Of a stretch of 64,000 nt of DNA, positions 48,205-59,289 are shown piece after piece. The notes beneath the pieces were generated by a model. That model worked only from the letters and a program-made list of their open reading frames with translations. It did not search any database and had not been told where the DNA came from. This stretch comes from Candidatus Roizmanbacteria bacterium (lineage in GTDB: Bacteria; Patescibacteriota; Microgenomatia; UBA1406; GWC2-37-13). Position numbers and translations under genes: made by a program. Location: contig JACRPE010000002.1 in the NCBI GenBank assembly GCA_016214055.1, positions 1 to 64,000 of the forward strand, given 5' to 3'. Every line of letters begins with the position of its first letter. Position 1 is the first letter of the stretch.

Positions 48205-48891
48205 TTAAAAAGAAATTACGAGCACAATTTCCCCCCGAAATTTCATTTCACTCAATTCTTTCGGAGTTCCCCTCAAAATTTCCTCATACATTTTTGTTAA
48301 CTCTCGGCAGACGCACACGTGAGCATTTGGTGCAACTACATCCAATAATAGCAAAGTTTCATTAAGTCTATTTGCCGATTCATAAAATACGATAGGGGAG
48401 CCACCTAGTAAAAGTGATACCTCTTGAGCTTTTAATAATGTTTTATTTACATCACCTTTTTTCCGTGGAAGAAATCCAAAAAAAGTAAAATGATTCAATT
48501 TAAAACCCGAGTGGGCGAGTGCCGTCACCACTGCGGTAGGTCCCGGAATAACCGTATATGGAATTTTTCTTTTAATTACTTCTTTTACTAGCAGATATCC
48601 GGGATCTGATATGAGTGGCATTCCCGATTCAGAGATGAGGACAATCTCTTTTCCCACCTCCAGTAACGATATTATTTCGGGAAGTTTCTCAAACTCCTTA
48701 TCCTGATAATAAGATATGAGTCGGCACTCCGGCTTTTTACTGAGATGAAACAACTCTTCAATCCGTTTAAGTAGCATTCCCGTTGAACGTGTGTCTTCGG
48801 TTACGATAATTTCAGCTGAAGTTATCGTCTTCGCTTGGCGTAAAGAGAGATCCTCCATGTTTCCGATGGGAGTACCTACAATGTAAAGCAT
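48205..48891 (-). CDS. rsmI: 16S rRNA (cytidine-1402-2'-O)-methyltransferase
   Basis: A 228-residue TIGR00096-type SAM methyltransferase. LYIVGTPIGNMEDLSLRQ is the family start; EDTRSTGMLLKR, SESGMPLISDPGYLLV and IPGPTAVVTALAHSGF follow in the usual order. The C-terminal domain is shortened. It starts 1 nt after dedA, so both genes are in one transcript. Confidence 0.95.
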   Translation of the reverse strand: MLYIVGTPIGNMEDLSLRQAKTITSAEIIVTEDTRSTGMLLKRIEELFHLSKKPECRLISYYQDKEFEKLPEIISLLEVGKEIVLISESGMPLISDPGYLLVKEVIKRKIPYTVIPGPTAVVTALAHSGFKLNHFTFFGFLPRKKGDVNKTLLKAQEVSLLLGGSPIVFYESANRLNETLLLLDVVAPNAHVCVCRELTKMYEEILRGTPKELSEMKFRGEIVLVISF

Positions 48892-48892
48892 A

Positions 48893-49528
48893 TTATTTTT
48901 TCAACTTTTTCTTCGCCAATTCAAACATGATCGGCACGAGTGACAAAAATATTACGGCAATGATAACTAAAGAGAAATTTTTCTTCACAATTTCTATATT
49001 TCCAAAGAAAAAACCCGCCATACTTGCTCCTCCTACCCACAATACTCCACCTAAAATACTATACGATAAGAACATTCCATAGCTCATTCTTCCCACTCCG
49101 GCTACAAAAGGTGCAAACGTTCTAAAAAAAGGCATAAAACGCGCCATGATGATCGTCTTTCCTCCATGTTTATTAAAGAATTTTTGTGTTTCTTTGATAT
49201 GCTTTTCATCAATGGGGATTTTTGGATGCGCAATTATTTTCTTACCAAAAAAATGACCGATCCAATAATTTGTTTGGTCCCCGATGATTGCCGCCGCCAT
49301 GAGTACCGGAACAAGAATGTAAACATTTAATGAATTTAATGCCGCAAAAGCTCCCGCCGCAAAGAGTAAAGAGTCTCCGGGTAAAAAAGGGGTGAAGACG
49401 AGACCCGTTTCCATGAAGATTATTAAGAACAAAATAAGATAAGTTGCGGTACCGTAGGTTGCAATAATTTGTCCCAAGTGGACATCAATATGAAGAATAA
49501 AATCAATCATGAGTTTCACAATTTCCAT
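48893..49528 (-). CDS. DedA-family membrane protein
   Basis: A 211-residue membrane protein with five or six hydrophobic segments. FMETGLVFTPFLPGDSLLFAAG and ARFMPFFRTFAPFVAGVGRMSY are the DedA signatures. Members act in membrane homeostasis and probably flip undecaprenyl phosphate or phospholipids. The promoter is TTGTAT-17-CATAAT with the -10 box 5 nt before the ATG. It is followed by rsmI. Confidence 0.93.
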   Translation of the reverse strand: MEIVKLMIDFILHIDVHLGQIIATYGTATYLILFLIIFMETGLVFTPFLPGDSLLFAAGAFAALNSLNVYILVPVLMAAAIIGDQTNYWIGHFFGKKIIAHPKIPIDEKHIKETQKFFNKHGGKTIIMARFMPFFRTFAPFVAGVGRMSYGMFLSYSILGGVLWVGGASMAGFFFGNIEIVKKNFSLVIIAVIFLSLVPIMFELAKKKLKK

Positions 49529-49533
49529 GATGT

Positions 49534-49562
49534 ATTATGTCAGATAAGTTGTTTTTATACAA
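49534..49562 (-). promoter_or_regulatory. Leaderless promoter of dedA-rsmI
   Basis: TTGTAT (complement of 49557-49562), 17-nt spacer, CATAAT (complement of 49534-49539), then 5 nt to the ATG at 49528. Confidence 0.55.
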
Positions 49563-49605
49563 TCAAATAATGTAGTGGTGCAATTTATTGCACCTGAATG
49601 TTCAG

Positions 49606-51159
49606 TCAGTCTCCCCGTGGTGTAGACTGCCAACGAGGGCTTTTTGATTTTGCAATTCTTGAAGCTCTTTCAGGGTCATGCTTATAAATTGTACCTTCTC
49701 TCTTTACTCTACTATTACGATTTGCCAAACTCAGAAGCGCTACATATACTTTGTCATCAAAACACTTTTCTGATCCACCCCACAGATTTTGAACATCAAC
49801 CCTACCTAATATTTCATTCAAATATATATTATCATCGCTCGCCTCCAACTCATCAGTCTCAATCTGAATTCTTCCCTGCATGGCAATAATGCTTACAACT
49901 CTAGCAATGCATTGTTTCTTAAATTCAACATCAGTTCCCTGCATAATTACTTCAACTACTCCTTCATGTGGCCACATCATCCTAAATGCTTCCTTAAGTA
50001 GACTTGCTTCTGAATTAAATTTTCCATTATCCACACTTGCAGTCCCTCCACCTATTAGTGCGTGAGTTAAAAATTGAGCACCTGGTCTTCTTCTATTTTT
50101 CCTCAAAGTTTCAATATAGTATTCGACACTGCCATAGATCGAATTAATTTGAGAAATCAATTTTTCATCCTTTAAAATCATCGTCTCGCCCAATAAAGCC
50201 CTAGCATTTTTCCTTGACATGGATTTTCCATCAGCTGCATCTTCTCTTCGCATAAGAGCAAGCGCAAAATACAATTTCAGTGAATCATCATCAGCGGCAA
50301 GCGTTCGAACTTTATCAAAATAATGTGGTAAAAGGTCGGGAGGTACCACCATAACCAACTCACCTAATACTTTCTTTTGAACTTGGGTTCTTAAACTTAT
50401 GTCTTGAGCCTGACATTCAGCAGAGGTAGTTCGCGCTAAATTGTATTGGCCGTTGGCCATGTATATTCTGGAAGCGGCAAGAGTTGCTTTCTTGTGCCAT
50501 TTATCACTTAGTCCCGGGTCACTTTCCTCGGCCGCAAAGCCTTGACCAACTTGAATCGCATGGACAGCAAGTTCACGTGTTTGTTGCTTAAACCTCTCAC
50601 TAGCATTGACGTCAACAAGTAGACCTTCCTTATTTGCTTTCGCAACTAATCCTTTTTGCAGTTTTACTGTATAAGAAAAATTACCCGTATTGAGTACCAA
50701 GTTTTTGGCTACAGGTATTCCAAAGTCTTGCAAAGTCTCGTAATTTATGTCTGGCGATCTGACCAATCGTTTCAAAAGATGAGTCTGTACCTGAGGAACA
50801 TCACCTCGATGATCTCTGCGGTACTCTGTAAGTGCTTTAATATTTGAAAAGTTACCTTACCAGTTACTGTACTCAACCAATAAAGAATTTGGACCTTCAG
50901 CCCATAATCCACCCTCCAAAGATTCAGCATGCTTCTGCATTCTCGATATTGTATGATACATAACGTTAGCAATTGCTTTTGGCTTATATTGAGCGGCATG
51001 CGCAAGAATTGAATTCGCGAGCCTCATTGATTCTTCTACGACCGTAGCTGGAGATGATATGTATTTCAATACGAAGGATGGAAGTAGAGGTGGAGCGTAC
51101 TCTGGACTGATTTTCCCGATAAGTTGAGTCCGAGGATTTTCATATGTACTAGCTGCCAT
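49606..51159 (-). pseudogene. Hypothetical gene interrupted by one in-frame TAA
   Basis: From ATG 51159 (MAASTYENPRTQLIG) a frame runs to a TAA at 50857-50859 and then continues in the same phase, without another stop, to 49606. The parts are 100 and 416 residues. The downstream part has no ATG near its beginning (a TTG at 50775 is the first likely start). Both parts have similar composition and no recognised domain; the region after the stop reads GNFSNIKALTEYRRDHRGD. A single nonsense change in a gene of about 517 codons is the simplest explanation. No membrane segments or signal peptide. Confidence 0.6.
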
Positions 51160-51169
51160 ATCAGGATAA

Positions 51170-51198
51170 ATATTATCACATAAATCCCCTCCTGTCAA
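51170..51198 (-). promoter_or_regulatory. Promoter of the interrupted gene
   Basis: TTGACA (complement of 51193-51198), 17-nt spacer, TAATAT (complement of 51170-51175), 10 nt before ATG 51159. An intact promoter in front of a broken gene suggests recent inactivation or real expression. Confidence 0.6.
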
Positions 51199-51279
51199 CC
51201 TAAAGTAGCCCCTCCTGCCTCATTTAACTGGTCCAGTTGGATGAGGCTAAGTCAGTCAAAATCTTATATGGCATGGGCC

Positions 51280-51309
51280 TTGTGTTACCCATACATTCTA
51301 TGCTATAAT
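51280..51309 (+). promoter_or_regulatory. Promoter of uvrB
   Basis: TTGTGT at 51280-51285, 18-nt spacer and extended -10 TGCTATAAT ending at 51309. Start near 51316, which rules out upstream in-frame ATG codons (51241, 51268). Confidence 0.6.
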
Positions 51310-51339
51310 GTAAGGTTACGTTTTTTTTTAAACAAAACC

Positions 51340-53352
51340 TTGTTTTATCTCAAATCACCCTTCCAACCCACCGGAGATCAGCCGCAGGCGATCGATAAGC
51401 TTGCAAAAGGTGTTCTTGATGGCCTCAAAGATCAAGTCCTTCTTGGTGTCACCGGCTCAGGCAAAACCTTCACCATAGCCAATATCATACAAAAGCTCAA
51501 CATGCCTGCCCTCGTCATATCTCATAATAAGACGCTTGCCGGCCAACTCTATCAGGAAATGAGAGACTTTTTCCCTCAAAATGCGGTTTCTTACTTCGTT
51601 TCATACTACGATTATTATCAACCAGAAGCCTATATTCCTGCAACCGATACCTATATTGAAAAAGAGTCTCAAATTAACGAAGTTATAGACAAGCTCCGGC
51701 TTCAATCAACTACAAATATTCTCACAAGAAATGATGCAATCGTCGTAGCCTCAGTTTCCTGCATCTACAACATCGGTTCACCTATAGAATACGGCAAATT
51801 TGTGGCTGAATTGACGGTTGGGGAGAAAGCTTCAACCAGCGATTTAAGCATGAAACTGGTCCATTTGCACTATGACCGCTCTGAATTTGAATTCAAACGA
51901 GGCACATTTCGTATACGGGGGGGAAGGGTTGACATATATCCTGCCTATGAAGATTATGGGTACCGGATTGAGCTATCGGCGGATAAAGTAACTAAAATAA
52001 CCCGTTTTGAGCCCGTTTCAGGAAGTGTCATCGAATCTGATCTTCAAAAAATCATCATCTATCCCGCGAAGCATTTTATGGCAGATCCCAAAACCTTTGA
52101 GACTGCAGAGGGTGAGATAAGGGCTGACTTGAAGCTTGAGTACGCCATGTTGAAAAAAGCAGGAAAGATCGCCGAAGCTGACCGACTCTGGCGACGGGTG
52201 AATTATGACTTGGAGATGATTAAAGAAGTAGGATATGTAAATGGAATTGAGAACTATTCGAGGTATTTTGACGGCAGAAAAATAGGAGATCCACCCTATT
52301 CTTTACTCCATTATTTTAAGAAGGCATACGGCGATAACTTTCTCGTATTTATTGATGAATCGCACATGACGGTTCCACAAATAAGAGGAATGTTTAATGG
52401 TGACGCTTCTCGAAAAAAGATGCTTATCGATTTCGGTTTTCGCTTACGGGCAGCCTATGACAACCGTCCTATGAGATTTGAGGAATTTTATTCCATTCCA
52501 AAACATTTGATTTATACTTCGGCAACTCCCGATGAGTGGGAGCTTGAAAAATCGAAAGGTGTGATTGCTGAGCAACTCGTGAGACCTACCGGAATCATTG
52601 ATCCCAAAATTTCGATCCGGCCAGCTAAGGATGAAGTACAGGACCTTATAATTGAAATTGAAAAAAGGGTGAAATTGGGACAAAAAATTCTTGTTACTAC
52701 TCTGACAAAAAAGACTGCGGAAGATTTGAGTATATATTTTAAAGATAAAAAAGTCCGTGCAGAATATTTACATTCTGATGTGAAGACACTTGAGCGTTCA
52801 AACATTCTTGATAAATTGAGAAACAACGAGTTTGATGTGCTTATTGGTGTGAATCTTCTCCGGGAGGGTCTCGATCTCCCCGAGGTATTTCTTGTTGCCA
52901 TTTTAGACGCAGACAAAGAAGGATTCTTACGTTCCCGGACTGCCCTCATTCAAACGATGGGACGCGCCGCGCGCAATATATCCGGAGAAGTTATTATGTA
53001 TGCCGATACCGTTACAAAATCAATGAAGTTTGCAATCGATGAAATTGACCGACGTCGCGAGTATCAAGTGAGGTATAATACCGAACACGGAATAACGCCG
53101 AAATCGATTATTAAGCCGGTTCGGGAAAAGATAGCCGAAGGTGAGGAAAATACAGGTAACCTAAACTTTCAAAAAACAGATTTTAACAATGCATATATTG
53201 ATTCGATCAAACGTGAAGGCATGACCCCTTATGATTTGAAAAAAATAATTCCGAAATTAGAAAGAGAAATGCGCAAACAGGCCGAAAATTTACACTTCGA
53301 AGCCGCAATTGCAATAAGGGATAAAGTCAGGGAGTTGAAAGGAGATGTTTAA
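51340..53352 (+). CDS. uvrB: Excinuclease ABC subunit B
   Basis: UvrB (670 residues) is the helicase-like damage verifier. Walker A is [13 protein letters not shown], the beta-hairpin region reads [14 protein letters not shown], the helicase motifs include DESHMT and TMGRAARN, and the C-terminal UVR domain for UvrC binding is [21 protein letters not shown]. The start is taken as TTG 51340 (giving [16 protein letters not shown]), since it restores the family N-terminus and lies downstream of the predicted transcript start. Confidence 0.95.
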   Translation: MFYLKSPFQPTGDQPQAIDKLAKGVLDGLKDQVLLGVTGSGKTFTIANIIQKLNMPALVISHNKTLAGQLYQEMRDFFPQNAVSYFVSYYDYYQPEAYIPATDTYIEKESQINEVIDKLRLQSTTNILTRNDAIVVASVSCIYNIGSPIEYGKFVAELTVGEKASTSDLSMKLVHLHYDRSEFEFKRGTFRIRGGRVDIYPAYEDYGYRIELSADKVTKITRFEPVSGSVIESDLQKIIIYPAKHFMADPKTFETAEGEIRADLKLEYAMLKKAGKIAEADRLWRRVNYDLEMIKEVGYVNGIENYSRYFDGRKIGDPPYSLLHYFKKAYGDNFLVFIDESHMTVPQIRGMFNGDASRKKMLIDFGFRLRAAYDNRPMRFEEFYSIPKHLIYTSATPDEWELEKSKGVIAEQLVRPTGIIDPKISIRPAKDEVQDLIIEIEKRVKLGQKILVTTLTKKTAEDLSIYFKDKKVRAEYLHSDVKTLERSNILDKLRNNEFDVLIGVNLLREGLDLPEVFLVAILDADKEGFLRSRTALIQTMGRAARNISGEVIMYADTVTKSMKFAIDEIDRRREYQVRYNTEHGITPKSIIKPVREKIAEGEENTGNLNFQKTDFNNAYIDSIKREGMTPYDLKKIIPKLEREMRKQAENLHFEAAIAIRDKVRELKGDV

Positions 53353-53354
53353 TA

Positions 53355-53435
53355 AACGTATAAACATGATTTTTTATACAATCGCCTGGGTTAACCCTGA
53401 GGGTGAGGCGGTATAAAAAAGCGTGTTTATACGTT
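53355..53435. repeat. Long imperfect hairpin between uvrB and uvrA
   Basis: Nested perfect arms: AACGTATAAACA (53355-53366) with TGTTTATACGTT (53424-53435), TTTTTTATAC (53370-53379) with GTATAAAAAA (53411-53420), CGCCT with AGGCG, and an ACCC/GGGT tip. Unpaired bases are confined to short internal loops. It could end the uvrB transcript or be a mobile palindrome. Confidence 0.7.
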
Positions 53436-53450
53436 GGAAACAAGTATATT

Positions 53451-56339
53451 ATGTTAAACCAAATTAAAATCCGCGGGGCGCGACAACACAACCTCAAGAA
53501 TATTGATGTAGATATTCCAAAGAATAAATTGGTGGTCATCACGGGTGTCTCCGGCTCAGGTAAATCATCGTTAGCTTTTGATACCATCTACGCTGAAGGT
53601 CAACGTCGTTATGTGGAATCACTTTCTGCCTACGCCCGTCAATTCTTAGGGGTTATGGATAAGCCCGATGTAGACCTTATCGAAGGTCTCTCTCCCTCCA
53701 TTTCCATAGATCAAAAGACGACCTCTCATAACCCAAGATCGACAGTGGGGACAATAACAGAAATATATGACTATTTACGTCTTCTTTTTGCTCGTGTCGG
53801 TCATCCACACTGCCCTAACTGTAAAATTGAAATTTCTAAACTCTCACTCGATGAGATCGTTGACCGGGTTATTAAGACGATGCAGGAGGACATTATGCAG
53901 GATAAAATAAAACCTCATTCATTTAAGATTTTGTCACCGGTTGTACGAGGTAAAAAAGGTGAGTTTAAGGATTTATTTGAAAACATCAGAAGTAAAGGAT
54001 TTTTCAAACTGCGTGTTGATGGCAAGAATTTTGATTTAAATACTGAAGAAATAAATATTCTAAAAACAAATAAACATTCCATCGAAGTTGAAATTGATTC
54101 TTTTTCATTTCAATATGCAGACTTAAAAAATGAACTTTTTGTTTCCAATCTCCATTCACGCTTGACCAACAGCCTGGAGCAGGGGCTTAATCTGGCCGAC
54201 GGGCTCGTTATCTTAGCAGGTCAAAAAGAACGTCTTTTTTCAGAAAAGTTTTCATGTCCTCAGTGCGGCATGTCCTTGCCCGAACTGGAACCCCGTATGT
54301 TTTCATTCAATTCTCCTCTGGGAGCATGTGAAAAATGTAAGGGTCTTGGAACAATTTACAAAATTGACCCCGAGCTGATTTTAAACAACAAACTGACAAT
54401 TAATGAGGGGGGAATCCTCCCCTTTAATAAAATGTTTTTTCAGGATACATGGTATATCCGACTCTTGAAACAAGTAGCCGAGGAGGAAGGGCTGGATATG
54501 AATATAAAAATTGGAGACTTTAATGAAAAACAGCTTAAAATATTACTTGATGGTACGGATAAAGTATATCGGGTCATCGGTCCCAATCGTTTTGGAAAAC
54601 AAACAGCTATCTTTGAAAAATGGACCGGACTTTTAAATGAATTTGAACGTCGGTTTTTTGATAATCAAACCCCCGGTGAAGAGATGGATGTAAATAAATA
54701 TGTACGTGAGGAAATATGCGATAAATGCAAAGGGAAAAGGTTGAAACCCGAGATACTTGCCATCACGATTGATAAAAAGAATATTATCGACCTTTCCACC
54801 TACGCCATTGATTTCCTTCGAAGTTACTTTGAGAATGAAATCATGTCCTTACTTTCACTTTATGAAAAGGAGATAGCAAAAATGATTTTAAAAGAAATTA
54901 TTACACGACTTACTTTTCTTGATAATGTGGGACTATCATATTTGACTGTCGACAGACCAGCTAAAACATTATCAGGAGGCGAACTTCAGCGGATTCGACT
55001 TGCCTCTCAGATTGGAAGTGGTTTGACTGGAGTACTTTACGTGCTTGATGAACCGTCTATCGGATTACACCCGAGAGATGTGTCCGCCCTTATTGACTCG
55101 CTGAAAAATTTACGTGAATTAGGGAATAGCGTCCTTCTAGTTGAACATGATCGGGAGACCATTGAAACTGCTGACTATGCAATAGAACTCGGTCCCAAAG
55201 CAGGTAAAGAAGGAGGTAAGGTCATGTTTGCGGGCACGGTGCCAGAGATGTTGAAATCTAAGAAGTCAATCACCGGACGCTATCTATCTGGTGAAAAAGA
55301 TGTTTCTTTTCCTCCAAGAGAAATGGTCTTAAATAAGGGCAACATCGAGCTCCAAGGAGCCACCCAATTCAATCTCAAAAATGTAAATATCACATTTCCA
55401 CTCGGCAATCTTATAGCAATAACGGGTGTATCCGGTTCAGGAAAATCGACACTCATTGTGGAGACACTTTATCCCGCACTTAAATATTATTTGGATGGAT
55501 ATTATCTGCAAAAGATGGGGGATTTCACCCGGCTGCTTGGGCAACATTATATTGAGCGTGTGTACTTAGTTGATCAGTCACCGATAGGCCGCACTCCTCG
55601 TTCAAACCCCGTTACTTATTTGGGTATATTTGATGAAATTCGGGATATCTTTGCGATGACCGCCGAGTCCAAAGCAAAGGGGTTTAAAAAAGGAAGATTC
55701 TCTTTTAATGTTAAAGGAGGGCGATGCGAAAAATGTCAGGGTGCAGGCGTCATCAAAATCCAAATGCAATTTCTCCCTGATGTTTACGTAACGTGCGATG
55801 TATGTGAAGGGCACAGATACAATCGAGAAACTTTGGAGATAAAATATAAAGGGAAAACAATTTTTGATATCCTCAATATGACAGTGGATGAGGCGGAGCC
55901 GTTTTTCCAAAACCATTTTAACATTGCGTTGAAGTTAAGCTTTCTAAAGAGTGTGGGATTAGGATACATCTCTCTTGGTCAACCGGCACCGACGTTCTCG
56001 GGAGGGGAGGCACAACGAATTAAGCTCGCGAATGAACTTTCACGACGAGACACGGGTAAAACCGTATATATACTTGATGAACCCACGACCGGCCTACACA
56101 TGTATGACATAGAAAAGTTGCTTCAAACATTGCATCAACTTGCCGAGCATGGAAACACTGTAATCATCATCGAGCACAATCTTGATGTGGTAAAAAACTG
56201 TCAGTATGTCATCGATCTAGGTCCCGAGGGTGGAGAAAAAGGTGGAAACGTACTCTATCAGGGCCCATTAACTGGTATTATGAAAGTAGCATCATCTTAT
56301 ACAGGCAAATACCTGAAGATGTTGCTCAAAAAATGGTAG
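53451..56339 (+). CDS. uvrA: Excinuclease ABC subunit A
   Basis: A 962-residue ATPase that finds DNA lesions. Two ABC modules are present: Walker [15 protein letters not shown] (N-terminal) and [14 protein letters not shown] (C-terminal), signatures [13 protein letters not shown] and [12 protein letters not shown], and Walker [14 protein letters not shown] and [12 protein letters not shown]. Zinc modules are CPNCKIEI-type, CPQCGM...CEKC and CEKCQGAG...CDVC. ATG 53451 ([17 protein letters not shown]) is chosen because the upstream ATG region is part of the intergenic hairpin. It has no close -10 box. Confidence 0.97.
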   Translation: MLNQIKIRGARQHNLKNIDVDIPKNKLVVITGVSGSGKSSLAFDTIYAEGQRRYVESLSAYARQFLGVMDKPDVDLIEGLSPSISIDQKTTSHNPRSTVGTITEIYDYLRLLFARVGHPHCPNCKIEISKLSLDEIVDRVIKTMQEDIMQDKIKPHSFKILSPVVRGKKGEFKDLFENIRSKGFFKLRVDGKNFDLNTEEINILKTNKHSIEVEIDSFSFQYADLKNELFVSNLHSRLTNSLEQGLNLADGLVILAGQKERLFSEKFSCPQCGMSLPELEPRMFSFNSPLGACEKCKGLGTIYKIDPELILNNKLTINEGGILPFNKMFFQDTWYIRLLKQVAEEEGLDMNIKIGDFNEKQLKILLDGTDKVYRVIGPNRFGKQTAIFEKWTGLLNEFERRFFDNQTPGEEMDVNKYVREEICDKCKGKRLKPEILAITIDKKNIIDLSTYAIDFLRSYFENEIMSLLSLYEKEIAKMILKEIITRLTFLDNVGLSYLTVDRPAKTLSGGELQRIRLASQIGSGLTGVLYVLDEPSIGLHPRDVSALIDSLKNLRELGNSVLLVEHDRETIETADYAIELGPKAGKEGGKVMFAGTVPEMLKSKKSITGRYLSGEKDVSFPPREMVLNKGNIELQGATQFNLKNVNITFPLGNLIAITGVSGSGKSTLIVETLYPALKYYLDGYYLQKMGDFTRLLGQHYIERVYLVDQSPIGRTPRSNPVTYLGIFDEIRDIFAMTAESKAKGFKKGRFSFNVKGGRCEKCQGAGVIKIQMQFLPDVYVTCDVCEGHRYNRETLEIKYKGKTIFDILNMTVDEAEPFFQNHFNIALKLSFLKSVGLGYISLGQPAPTFSGGEAQRIKLANELSRRDTGKTVYILDEPTTGLHMYDIEKLLQTLHQLAEHGNTVIIIEHNLDVVKNCQYVIDLGPEGGEKGGNVLYQGPLTGIMKVASSYTGKYLKMLLKKW

Positions 56340-56341
56340 AT

Positions 56342-56427
56342 TGTCATTGCGAGCGAAGCGAAGCAATCTATCAAGTATTTTAGATTGCCACGTCGTCCTC
56401 CGATTCGGAGGACTCCTCGCAATGACA
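56342..56427. repeat. Palindromic REP-like repeat, family R1, copy 1
   Basis: Ends TGTCATTGCGAG and CTCGCAATGACA are perfectly inverted. Inside are GAAGCAATCT/AGATTGC arms and a GTCCTCCGA/TCGGAGGAC hairpin. It starts 2 nt after the uvrA stop. Confidence 0.85.
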
Positions 56428-56435
56428 TATAAGCA

Positions 56436-58265
56436 ATGAACAATAAAAAATTTTTCCACTTTGTGCTTCTTGCATTCTTTTTAATTCTTTATACTCTTTC
56501 TGTTAAACCCATTTTCGCAATCGAACACTTCCGCACAGACTACACCGTTGATTATTTCCTCAGTGAAAGTGATAATAATATTTCCTCAAGGGTTTCCTAC
56601 AAAATTAAGATAACTAATCTCACCACCGACCTTGTCATCAAGAACTTTTCAATATTGTTTCCTAAAAGTTTCCAAATCGGCAATATAAAAGCCGCTGATG
56701 ATTTTAAATCAATCATCCCCGGAGTTTCAGATGCTGACGGCAAAAATACGATAAGCGTAGCACTCACCGACCCGATCGCAGGTCTCAACTCAGAAAATAA
56801 TATTTACCTGGACTTTCTCCAGCAAAACCTTTTCAAAGTCAACGGCAACGTCTGGGAAGTCATCCTCCCGACCGTTGAAAATAAAGAGGGGGAGGGGAAT
56901 TACACCATTATCGTCCATCTTCCTCCAAATTCAGGGAAACAAATCTCAATAGCCAAACCGAAGCCGGATCATATAACGCTCAACGAAATAACGTGGAAAA
57001 ATCCTGTTAACCGAACCATTTATGCGGTATTTGGAAAGCATCAAAATTATTCACTACAGCTCCGGTATCATCTAACCAATCCAAACTTAAACCGTGTATA
57101 CACTGATATTGCTTTTCCTCCTGACACGCTATATCAAAAAGTATTCGTAAACTCAATCAGACCGGAACCGGCCATTGCAAGCACTGATGAAGATGGGAAT
57201 TATATAGGACGGTATTTTTTGAATCCTAAGGAAGAAAAAACAATATTATTCGATGGGGGAGTCATCGTATCCTCCGAACCCCGCGAGGATATGAAGGAGT
57301 CCATTCGTACCTTATTTAAAACACAGCAGAAATATCTTCTTGCCCCAAGCACCCACTGGAATTTGAAAGAAGATTATATCCCAAAGAAACTATCAAACAT
57401 TCATGAAATTTATCAATATGTGGAAGATACACTGAGCTATAATTATGGCAGACTGAACACCTCAATCACCCGATTGGGAGCGCAACAGGCAATTCAGTAC
57501 CCGGATCAGGCCGTATGCACAGAGTATTCAGATGTCATGATCGCTATTGCCCGTGAGAAAGGACTTTACACGCGGGAGGTCCAGGGTTATGGCTTTTCCA
57601 ATGATCAGGAGTTGAGACCTCTTTCGGTGAATGCAGACATTCTCCATTCATGGCCGGAATATTACGATGGTACAAAACAGTTATGGATTCAGACTGACCC
57701 CACCTGGGAAGACACTTCAGGGATAGATTACTTTAATTCTTTTGACTTAAATCATGTGGTATTTGCCATACACGGAAAAAAATCTGATTCCCCATATCCG
57801 GCAGGAAGTTATAAAACACAGGACAGCACCAAGGACATAAATATCACCCCCACTGCGCAGTTTTTTTCCGAAGAAAAATCAGTGTCATTTGAGACCAATC
57901 CTCTTCAAATTCCTAACATGAATAATAATTCCTACACATTGAAAGTTACCGTTCGCAATACCGGAAACACCTTTCTGTGGAACTTCCCGATCTCGGCTGA
58001 GGCAGATAAATTAACCTTGTCACCCGCAATGCAAGTGGTGGATTCTCTTGCCCCTCTTGAAAAAAAGGAGTTAATATTTGAATACATTCCAAAGAGTCAG
58101 TTGGGTGATATCAAAACAACTCTGAAATTATCATCTGAATCAAAACTACTTTATGAACATGAGATAAGCATTGCTTCCTTTTATTACGGAATTGCAAAAG
58201 TTGCAGGCATCGTCTTTCTCTTCCTTTTCGGTCTTACGATTGCAATTAAGCTAATAAAACGGTAA
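56436..58265 (+). CDS. Membrane-anchored transglutaminase-like protein
   Basis: A 609-residue protein: signal peptide (about residues 1-28), two or more beta domains, and a transglutaminase core at about residues 320-450 with the C-H-D triad visible as C in QAVCTEYSDVMIAIARE, H in ADILHSWPEYYDG and D in WIQTDPTWED. An Ig-like domain follows (LKVTVRNTGNTFLWNF) and a C-terminal transmembrane helix (about residues 585-605). Extracytoplasmic crosslinking or proteolysis of a surface substrate is likely. Both flanks carry R1 repeats. Confidence 0.82.
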   Translation: MNNKKFFHFVLLAFFLILYTLSVKPIFAIEHFRTDYTVDYFLSESDNNISSRVSYKIKITNLTTDLVIKNFSILFPKSFQIGNIKAADDFKSIIPGVSDADGKNTISVALTDPIAGLNSENNIYLDFLQQNLFKVNGNVWEVILPTVENKEGEGNYTIIVHLPPNSGKQISIAKPKPDHITLNEITWKNPVNRTIYAVFGKHQNYSLQLRYHLTNPNLNRVYTDIAFPPDTLYQKVFVNSIRPEPAIASTDEDGNYIGRYFLNPKEEKTILFDGGVIVSSEPREDMKESIRTLFKTQQKYLLAPSTHWNLKEDYIPKKLSNIHEIYQYVEDTLSYNYGRLNTSITRLGAQQAIQYPDQAVCTEYSDVMIAIAREKGLYTREVQGYGFSNDQELRPLSVNADILHSWPEYYDGTKQLWIQTDPTWEDTSGIDYFNSFDLNHVVFAIHGKKSDSPYPAGSYKTQDSTKDINITPTAQFFSEEKSVSFETNPLQIPNMNNNSYTLKVTVRNTGNTFLWNFPISAEADKLTLSPAMQVVDSLAPLEKKELIFEYIPKSQLGDIKTTLKLSSESKLLYEHEISIASFYYGIAKVAGIVFLFLFGLTIAIKLIKR

Positions 58266-58270
58266 TAGTG

Positions 58271-58374
58271 TGTCATTGCGAGCGGCTCGAAATATATATT
58301 GTGGAGCGTGGCAATCTAATAATTATTGAGATTGCTTCGGCGTCCTCCGTACCGGAGGACTTCTCGCAATGACA
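58271..58374. repeat. Palindromic REP-like repeat, family R1, copy 2
   Basis: Same terminal TGTCATTGCGAG/CTCGCAATGACA pair with a longer centre (GGCTCG, GTGGCAATCT, AGATTGCTTCGG) and a GTCCTCCGT/ACCGGAGGAC hairpin. The centre differs from copy 1 while the ends are identical. Confidence 0.85.
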
Positions 58375-58398
58375 TTTATATTATGTTAAAATATCCCT

Positions 58399-59289
58399 AT
58401 GAACAAACTTATCACATTCACAAATACTCTTAAAAAAAGTTTAACTAATCCGGGATATTACGAGGATGTCTTAGCCGCCCCCTATTCGTTCTCATTAAAA
58501 TATCTTTTTGCACTCCTTTTCTTCATCTCTTTTGTTCAAGGTATAGTTTTCACAATTGCTTTTATCCCCACCGTACCTAAAATTCCAGGGTATGTGGAAG
58601 AAAGCAAGCAAATTATGAGAAATCTTTATCCTACAGGTCTCACCATAACTATTAAGGACGGGTCCCTCAGAACTAATGTTGACGAGCCCTATTTCATCCC
58701 ATTCCCCTCGAGATTTAAGGTAAAAGATATGAGCCTGGTAGCGATTGATACCAAAGCCTCAGTTGACTCATTTAAGAGATATAATACAGCATTTCTCGTG
58801 ACCAAGAACGCCCTCGCTTATCCTGATTCCGACACGAGGGGAAGTTATAAAGTGTACCCATTTTCCGACTTAAAAGGTTTCCTTATTATTAACCGTGAAG
58901 CTTATGAGCGTGTCATAAACCCGATTATTCCCTATTTTAAATACTACCCCCTAGCTACAGTGGCCATTTTCATTTTCTTTCTGATGATCGTTCCCATATT
59001 TGGATCACTTTTCGCCTTTTCCGGCACTTTATTCTATCTCCTTGTGTTGACCTTGGTGACGTATCTTATTGCGAAATTTATGAAACTTAGATTAACTTAT
59101 TCCCAGATTCTTCATCTCGGTATCCACGGCCTTACCTTTTCCCTGCTTTTCAGCATGCTTAAGACGCTGATGGGAATAACCATCCCTTATACTTACACGG
59201 CTCCTTTCATAATTTGGATGATTATTGTATTTAACCAACTGAAAAAACATCATGATGCAATTCTTTCCCCTTCAAAATCCACTAAGTAA
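58399..59289 (+). CDS. DUF1189-like membrane protein
   Basis: A 296-residue protein with one hydrophobic segment near the start (about residues 34-55), an extracytoplasmic domain of about 130 residues (YPTGLTITIKDGSLRTNVDEPYFIPFP) and four hydrophobic segments in the last third. This matches the DUF1189 layout as I remember it. Function unknown. TGTTAAAAT lies 6 nt before the ATG. The 3' end overlaps uvrC by 38 nt in another frame. Confidence 0.7.
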   Translation: MNKLITFTNTLKKSLTNPGYYEDVLAAPYSFSLKYLFALLFFISFVQGIVFTIAFIPTVPKIPGYVEESKQIMRNLYPTGLTITIKDGSLRTNVDEPYFIPFPSRFKVKDMSLVAIDTKASVDSFKRYNTAFLVTKNALAYPDSDTRGSYKVYPFSDLKGFLIINREAYERVINPIIPYFKYYPLATVAIFIFFLMIVPIFGSLFAFSGTLFYLLVLTLVTYLIAKFMKLRLTYSQILHLGIHGLTFSLLFSMLKTLMGITIPYTYTAPFIIWMIIVFNQLKKHHDAILSPSKSTK

